Of a stretch of 39,599 nucleotides of DNA, positions 36,656-39,599 are shown piece after piece; the stretch's first letter is position 1, and every line of letters begins with the position of its first letter. The notes below the pieces were generated by a model. The model ran no database searches and was not told the DNA's origin. It worked only from the letters and a program-made list of their open reading frames with translations. The DNA is from Lachnospiraceae bacterium (GTDB lineage Bacteria; Bacillota; Clostridia; Lachnospirales; Lachnospiraceae). The DNA is taken from positions 1-39,599 of the forward strand of contig JAEEMP010000051.1 of the NCBI GenBank assembly GCA_016283275.1, read 5' to 3'. Both the position numbers and the translations under genes were made by a program.

Positions 36656-37207
36656 ATGGAAAAACACATTCTTCTTCCTCTTAAAAAGGAAGATATTGAT
36701 AACTTAAGATCCGGTGATTATGTTTATCTTACGGGAACCGTGTATACCGCAAGGGATGCGGCACACAAAAGAATGGACGAGGCTCTTTTGAAAAACGGGA
36801 AGCTTCCTATAGATATAAAAGGAAACATCATTTATTATATGGGCCCGTCTCCCGCAAGGGAAGGTCGTCCGATAGGTTCTGCCGGTCCCACTACAGCGAG
36901 CAGAATGGATAAATATGCACCCAAACTATTGGATCTTGGTCTTGTCGGTATGATAGGAAAAGGAAAAAGAAGCAAAGAAGTATCGGATGCGATAGTAAGA
37001 AACAAAGCGGTATATTTTGCTGCAGTCGGCGGTGCGGGAGCTCTTTTGTCAAAGGCGATATTATCTTCCGAAACGATCGCATACGAAGATCTCGGAACCG
37101 AAGCGATCAGAAGACTTGAAGTTAAAGATTTTCCTGTTATAGTTGTAATCGACAGTCTCGGAAATGATCTTTACGAAACGGCAAAAGAAAAATATACCGA
37201 GGAATAA
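36656..37207 (+). CDS. Iron-sulfur fumarate hydratase (class I), beta subunit
   Basis: This is the beta chain of the class I hydro-lyase. The ATG at 36656 follows AGGAGG (36644-36649) and gives 183 aa; upstream in-frame ATG codons lie inside the alpha gene. Family blocks are SGDYVYLTGTVYTARDAAHKR, then YYMGPSPAREGRPIGSAGPT and GKGKRSKEVSDAI, whose lysine-rich loop lies near the active site in relatives. The C-terminal half has the swivel-domain pattern EVKDFPVIVVIDSLGNDLY. It starts 10 nt after the alpha stop. Confidence 0.92.
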   Translation: MEKHILLPLKKEDIDNLRSGDYVYLTGTVYTARDAAHKRMDEALLKNGKLPIDIKGNIIYYMGPSPAREGRPIGSAGPTTASRMDKYAPKLLDLGLVGMIGKGKRSKEVSDAIVRNKAVYFAAVGGAGALLSKAILSSETIAYEDLGTEAIRRLEVKDFPVIVVIDSLGNDLYETAKEKYTEE

Positions 37208-37231
37208 TATTATTAGTCCGGAGAAAGAAAT

Positions 37232-37936
37232 ATGAGGATTGCATTGATGGTTATCCGCCTTATTTGGGCGGTTCCGTATTATCTTACAAGAATGACATGG
37301 ATGGGGAAGCATTCGTCCAAAGAAAAGACCTTTGCATTTGTAAAGCATTGTGTAAAAATGTGCAATAAAAAGGGAAGGGTCAAAGTCATAGCACACGGTT
37401 TGGAAAACCTTCCCGAAAAAGACGGTTTTGTTCTTTTCCCGAACCATCAGGGATTATATGATGTGCTGAGTTTCCTTGAAACGTGTCCGAGGCCGTTTTC
37501 TTTTGTCTTCAAAAAGGAACTTAAGGATGTGATCTTATTAAAGCAGGTCATAAATTGTACGCATTCTCTTTGTATCGACAGAGATGATCTTCGTCAGTCG
37601 CTCGGAGTTATAAAAGAAATGACTGAGCGTGTTAAAAACGGCGAGAATTTTCTGATTTTTGCGGAAGGGACCAGAAGCAAACTCGGTAACCGTATGCAGG
37701 ATATGAAGGGCGGAAGCTTTAAGAGCGCTGTCAAGGCAAAGGCTCCGATCGTGCCGTGCGCACTTATCGATTGCTTTAAACCTTTCGACGAAAAGTCCAC
37801 AAAGCAGTTGACGGCTCAGGTCTATTATTTAAAGCCCATGTACTACGAAGAGTATAAGGATATGACCACGGTCGAAATAGCAGCCGAAGTCAGAAGAAGG
37901 ATTGAGGAAGTTCTGTTTAAATACGATGCCCGCTGA
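37232..37936 (+). CDS. plsC: 1-acyl-sn-glycerol-3-phosphate acyltransferase (PlsC-like)
   Basis: PlsC adds the second acyl chain to lysophosphatidic acid during phospholipid synthesis at the membrane. The 234-aa protein has the catalytic NHQGLYD (H-x4-D), FVFKKELK as the third block, and FAEGTRSKLGN as the glycerol-phosphate-binding block. One N-terminal hydrophobic segment (about 1-20) can anchor it. It starts 24 nt after the fumarase beta gene with a GGAG ribosome site, so it is in the same operon although the pathways differ. Confidence 0.9.
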   Translation: MRIALMVIRLIWAVPYYLTRMTWMGKHSSKEKTFAFVKHCVKMCNKKGRVKVIAHGLENLPEKDGFVLFPNHQGLYDVLSFLETCPRPFSFVFKKELKDVILLKQVINCTHSLCIDRDDLRQSLGVIKEMTERVKNGENFLIFAEGTRSKLGNRMQDMKGGSFKSAVKAKAPIVPCALIDCFKPFDEKSTKQLTAQVYYLKPMYYEEYKDMTTVEIAAEVRRRIEEVLFKYDAR

Positions 37937-37942
37937 TTTTGG

Positions 37943-37971
37943 TTGACAAACAGGATACCCTTATATATAAT
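37943..37971 (+). promoter_or_regulatory. Consensus promoter for tRNA-Ser
   Basis: TTGACA (37943-37948) and TATAAT (37966-37971) are separated by 17 nt, a perfect sigma-A consensus. It begins 6 nt after the plsC stop and gives a leader of about 45 nt before the tRNA. Stable-RNA promoters are often this close to consensus. Confidence 0.92.
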
Positions 37972-38023
37972 CAATCTTGCGTCGTGAGGCGCTTTATATT
38001 GGTAGCGGCAAGCTACAGCTTAA

Positions 38024-38111
38024 GGAGAAATACTCAAGAGGCTGAAGAGGCGCCCCTGCTAAGGGTGTAGGTCGGGTTACCGGCGCGAGGGTTCAAATCC
38101 CTCTTTCTCCG
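38024..38111 (+). tRNA. tRNA-Ser (anticodon GCT)
   Basis: The 88-nt class II tRNA has acceptor GGAGAAA/TTTCTCC with discriminator G. The anticodon stem CGCCC/GGGTG encloses CTGCTAA, giving anticodon GCT (reads AGC and AGU). A long variable arm (near GTCGGGTTACCGGC) and the T arm GAGGG/CCCTC around TTCAAAT follow. The long variable arm is what SerS recognises. CCA is not encoded. Confidence 0.96.
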
Positions 38112-38122
38112 TTGTATAATAT

Positions 38123-38155
38123 AGGAAGAGACCGATTGGGTTTCTTCCTGTTTTT
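38123..38155 (+). terminator. Terminator after tRNA-Ser
   Basis: AGGAAGA (38123-38129) pairs with TCTTCCT (38143-38149); an inner ACC/GGT pairing extends the stem. GTTTTT follows. It ends the tRNA transcript just before the CPCC gene. Confidence 0.8.
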
Positions 38156-38176
38156 ATTTTGGAAAAAGGAGACACT

Positions 38177-38659
38177 ATGAGACGAGTAAGCAAAGATCGC
38201 GGCTTTTTGTTAAGCATGATATTTAATATGCTGTTCAGGGCAGAGTGGGTTTTGATAGCAATAATTTTGTTTGTTGTGCACCATTTCTTTAAAAAAGTTC
38301 CGCTATGGCTTGGGTTTGCCGCGCTTATAATCTGGGTTGGATATTCCCTTATAATCACGCTGGTCTTTTCTTTGGCCAATAGGATGGGAAATGCACCTGA
38401 GGTCTTTAAGGAGAATAAAAATCCGTATTCGGGAACAAATAGTACGGCTGCTTTTGCCGGCAATAAAACAGATGATGATTACATGTGTCCCTGCTGCAAA
38501 AGATATAAGTTAAACGAGATCGGAAAATATGAAGTATGTCCGGTATGCAACTGGGAAGACGATCCCGTGGCGAGACAGGATCCCGATTATGTGGGCGGGG
38601 CCAATCATTTATCATTAAACGAAGCGAGAGCTCAATATAAAATGCAAAATGAGGAATAA
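38177..38659 (+). CDS. Membrane-anchored CPCC-domain protein
   Basis: The ATG at 38177 has AAAGGAG 5 nt upstream and gives 160 aa (MRRVSKDRGFLLSM). Two N-terminal TM segments (about 13-35 and 43-66) are followed by a linker. A cysteine-rich CPCC domain lies at about 102-155: MCPCCKRYKLNEIGKY, EVCPVCNWEDD, then GGANHLSLNEARAQY. The paired Cys motifs suggest a zinc ribbon. CPCC proteins are usually small and soluble; the fused membrane anchor is uncommon. Function is unknown. The next gene starts 5 nt later. Confidence 0.82.
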   Translation: MRRVSKDRGFLLSMIFNMLFRAEWVLIAIILFVVHHFFKKVPLWLGFAALIIWVGYSLIITLVFSLANRMGNAPEVFKENKNPYSGTNSTAAFAGNKTDDDYMCPCCKRYKLNEIGKYEVCPVCNWEDDPVARQDPDYVGGANHLSLNEARAQYKMQNEE

Positions 38660-38664
38660 GATAA

Positions 38665-39183
38665 ATGAAAAGAGTAAGACATCTTTCTTCTATTATTATA
38701 ATATGTCTTTTATGCATATTGTCATTAACGGCATGTGAGCATAAGGATACGGTTTCGATCTTATCAAATACGATAAGCGAGGACTTATCGACAGATAATA
38801 CAGAACCCTCGACAGAAGTAAGTACAGAACATAAGACCGAAGCTACGGTCAGTGAAGAGCCGATCGAAGTAATTTCAGCTTCCGAAGAAGAGACAAAGCC
38901 GGAAGTTGAGGAGATCGAATACAGATTCCGCAACAAGAAAAGACTTGATGAACATTATGAGAAGCATGGAATAGAAATGGGCTTTGAAGACGCTGAAAGT
39001 TATGAGGCAGCGGCAAGCAGGGTTGTCAACAATCCCGATGCACTTCATAAGATCGAAAAAGAAGATGGGGATGACGTCTATTATCTTGAAGAGACCAACG
39101 AATTTGTTATAGTTTCCACGGATGGTTACCTAAGAACTTATTTTTGTCCGGATTCGGGTAAAAAATATTTCGACAAACAATAA
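38665..39183 (+). CDS. Lipoprotein with a BECR-fold toxin-nuclease-like C-terminal domain
   Basis: This 172-aa protein has a type II signal peptide with lipobox LTAC (Cys24), so it should be a lipid-anchored, extracytoplasmic protein. A Ser/Thr/Glu-rich linker (about 28-84) follows. The C-terminal domain (about 86-172) reads KRLDEHYEKHGIEMGF, ESYEAAASRVVNNP, EFVIVSTDGYLRTYFCP. The H-x3-H-G pattern and the late R-T-x-F strand resemble the CdiA-C/BECR (barnase-EndoU-ColicinE5/D-RelE) nucleases of polymorphic toxins. The similarity is from recognition by eye. It is cotranscribed with the CPCC gene. Confidence 0.6.
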   Translation: MKRVRHLSSIIIICLLCILSLTACEHKDTVSILSNTISEDLSTDNTEPSTEVSTEHKTEATVSEEPIEVISASEEETKPEVEEIEYRFRNKKRLDEHYEKHGIEMGFEDAESYEAAASRVVNNPDALHKIEKEDGDDVYYLEETNEFVIVSTDGYLRTYFCPDSGKKYFDKQ

Positions 39184-39298
39184 ACCAAATGTTGGGGTTA
39201 TTATAATAGGAAGATACACGATATAGATTTATTGACGAAAAACACAAAAAATCGGCGCTGCTGTGCCGTTGACAAAGGTTTTAAATCATGGTAGATTT

Positions 39299-39330
39299 AA
39301 AGTCCACCCGCTAAATGGGTGGACTTTTTT
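39299..39330 (+). terminator. Terminator upstream of the rRNA promoter
   Basis: AAAGTCCACCC (39299-39309) pairs perfectly with GGGTGGACTTT (39317-39327) around a 7-nt loop, followed by Ts. It insulates the rRNA operon from upstream transcription. The 39184-39298 stretch before it has no gene. Confidence 0.93.
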
Positions 39331-39368
39331 GGCCTTTTAGAAATATTTTAAAAAAGTTAAAAAAGAAC

Positions 39369-39397
39369 TTGACTAAGCTTTTATACAATGCTATTAT
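39369..39397 (+). promoter_or_regulatory. rRNA operon promoter
   Basis: TTGACT (39369-39374) and TATTAT (39392-39397) are separated by 17 nt, with an extended -10 TG (39389-39390). AT-rich DNA upstream (39340-39368) could act as an UP element. It lies about 180 nt before the 16S 5' end. Confidence 0.88.
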
Positions 39398-39403
39398 AGC
39401 AAC

Positions 39404-39576
39404 GTTGCGGGCTTTGCAAGTCAGTAACGAGAACCTTGATAACTAAACAGCATATGCAACCCTGAAAATCTTTGAAAAGATCATTCAGAAGTGTGAGACA
39501 ACACACGAAAATAAAACAACCCAAAAACAGTAAACGGGATAGATTAGCCAAGCTAAATCTTGAAGGTTGAATTCTT
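39404..39576 (+). other. 16S rRNA leader with boxA-like antitermination region
   Basis: This is transcribed leader between the rRNA promoter and 16S. GAACCTTGATAACTAAACAG at 39431-39450 resembles the boxA/spacer element found ahead of 16S and 23S in Clostridia. TTGAAGGTTGAATTC (39560-39574) near the 16S start could pair with it in part for RNase III processing. No protein gene is seen. Confidence 0.6.
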
Positions 39577-39599
39577 TTTTTCGAGAGTTCGATCCTGGC
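39577..39599 (+). rRNA. 16S ribosomal RNA, 5' end only
   Basis: AGAGTTCGATCCTGGC at 39584-39599 matches the conserved 16S 5' block (AGAGTTTGATCCTGGC) with one C in place of T. By alignment with that block, mature 16S should begin near 39577. The rest lies beyond the window. Confidence 0.92.

Noticed and set aside
39269-39297. TTGACA with TAGATT at 17-nt spacing, a possible extra rRNA promoter
   Set aside because: The predicted start falls inside the terminator stem (39299-39327), so any transcript would be truncated. The -10 is weak and the 39369 promoter explains the operon.

Overview
This window carries the replication origin of a low-GC Gram-positive bacterium, most likely a gut or rumen Lachnospiraceae (Clostridia). 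The evidence is the gene order around dnaA, the moderately AT-rich codon use, a DUF3881 protein (a family I associate with Lachnospiraceae), Firmicutes-type DnaA boxes and parS sites, and a cytoplasmic GH3 glycosidase next to a GPH sugar transporter. The genus cannot be fixed from this sequence alone.

Positions 1-7300 hold the origin. Reading leftward from the origin on the minus strand are dnaA, dnaN, the S4-domain gene yaaA, recF, gyrB and the 5' end of gyrA. Reading rightward is rpmH. DnaA boxes lie in two clusters, one upstream of dnaA (6740-6946) and one between dnaA and dnaN (5007-5270). The second cluster contains a DnaA-trio-like unwinding element.

Positions 7332-21350 form the rightward housekeeping arm. 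It runs rnpA-yidD-yidC-jag (RNA processing and membrane insertion), then mnmE-mnmG-rsmG (tRNA and rRNA modification). A DegS-like sensor kinase and its NarL-type regulator follow, then two perfect parS sites, parA-parB, a DUF4446 membrane protein, an HD-GYP c-di-GMP phosphodiesterase, serS and a DUF3881 protein. tRNA-Arg(CCT) closes this arm.

Positions 21579-27600 hold carbohydrate and ion functions. A GH3 beta-glycosidase overlaps a GPH-family sugar symporter. On the minus strand lie a CPA2 cation/proton antiporter and a DEDDh exonuclease, which form an operon.

Positions 27677-34200 are the most unusual part, a three-gene operon with its own promoter and terminator. The first gene encodes a membrane-anchored protein with Rossmann-like domains and a divergent ryanodine-receptor (RyR) repeat. 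The second encodes a two-TM potassium channel (TVGYG filter) with a C-terminal RyR repeat. The third encodes a zinc-ribbon/TIR protein with one TM segment and about 20 Sel1 repeats predicted outside the cell. A TIR enzyme plus RyR-domain channels suggests a nucleotide-signal-gated ion-flux system, possibly for phage defence or envelope stress. That function is inference.

Positions 34203-39599 hold a DUF4173 membrane protein (minus strand), the two subunits of an iron-sulfur fumarase-type hydro-lyase, a PlsC-like acyltransferase, tRNA-Ser(GCT), a membrane CPCC-domain protein, and a lipoprotein whose C-terminal domain resembles BECR-fold toxin nucleases. The window ends about 23 nt into a 16S rRNA gene, preceded by its promoter and leader. 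I saw no insertion sequences, prophage genes or CRISPR arrays.
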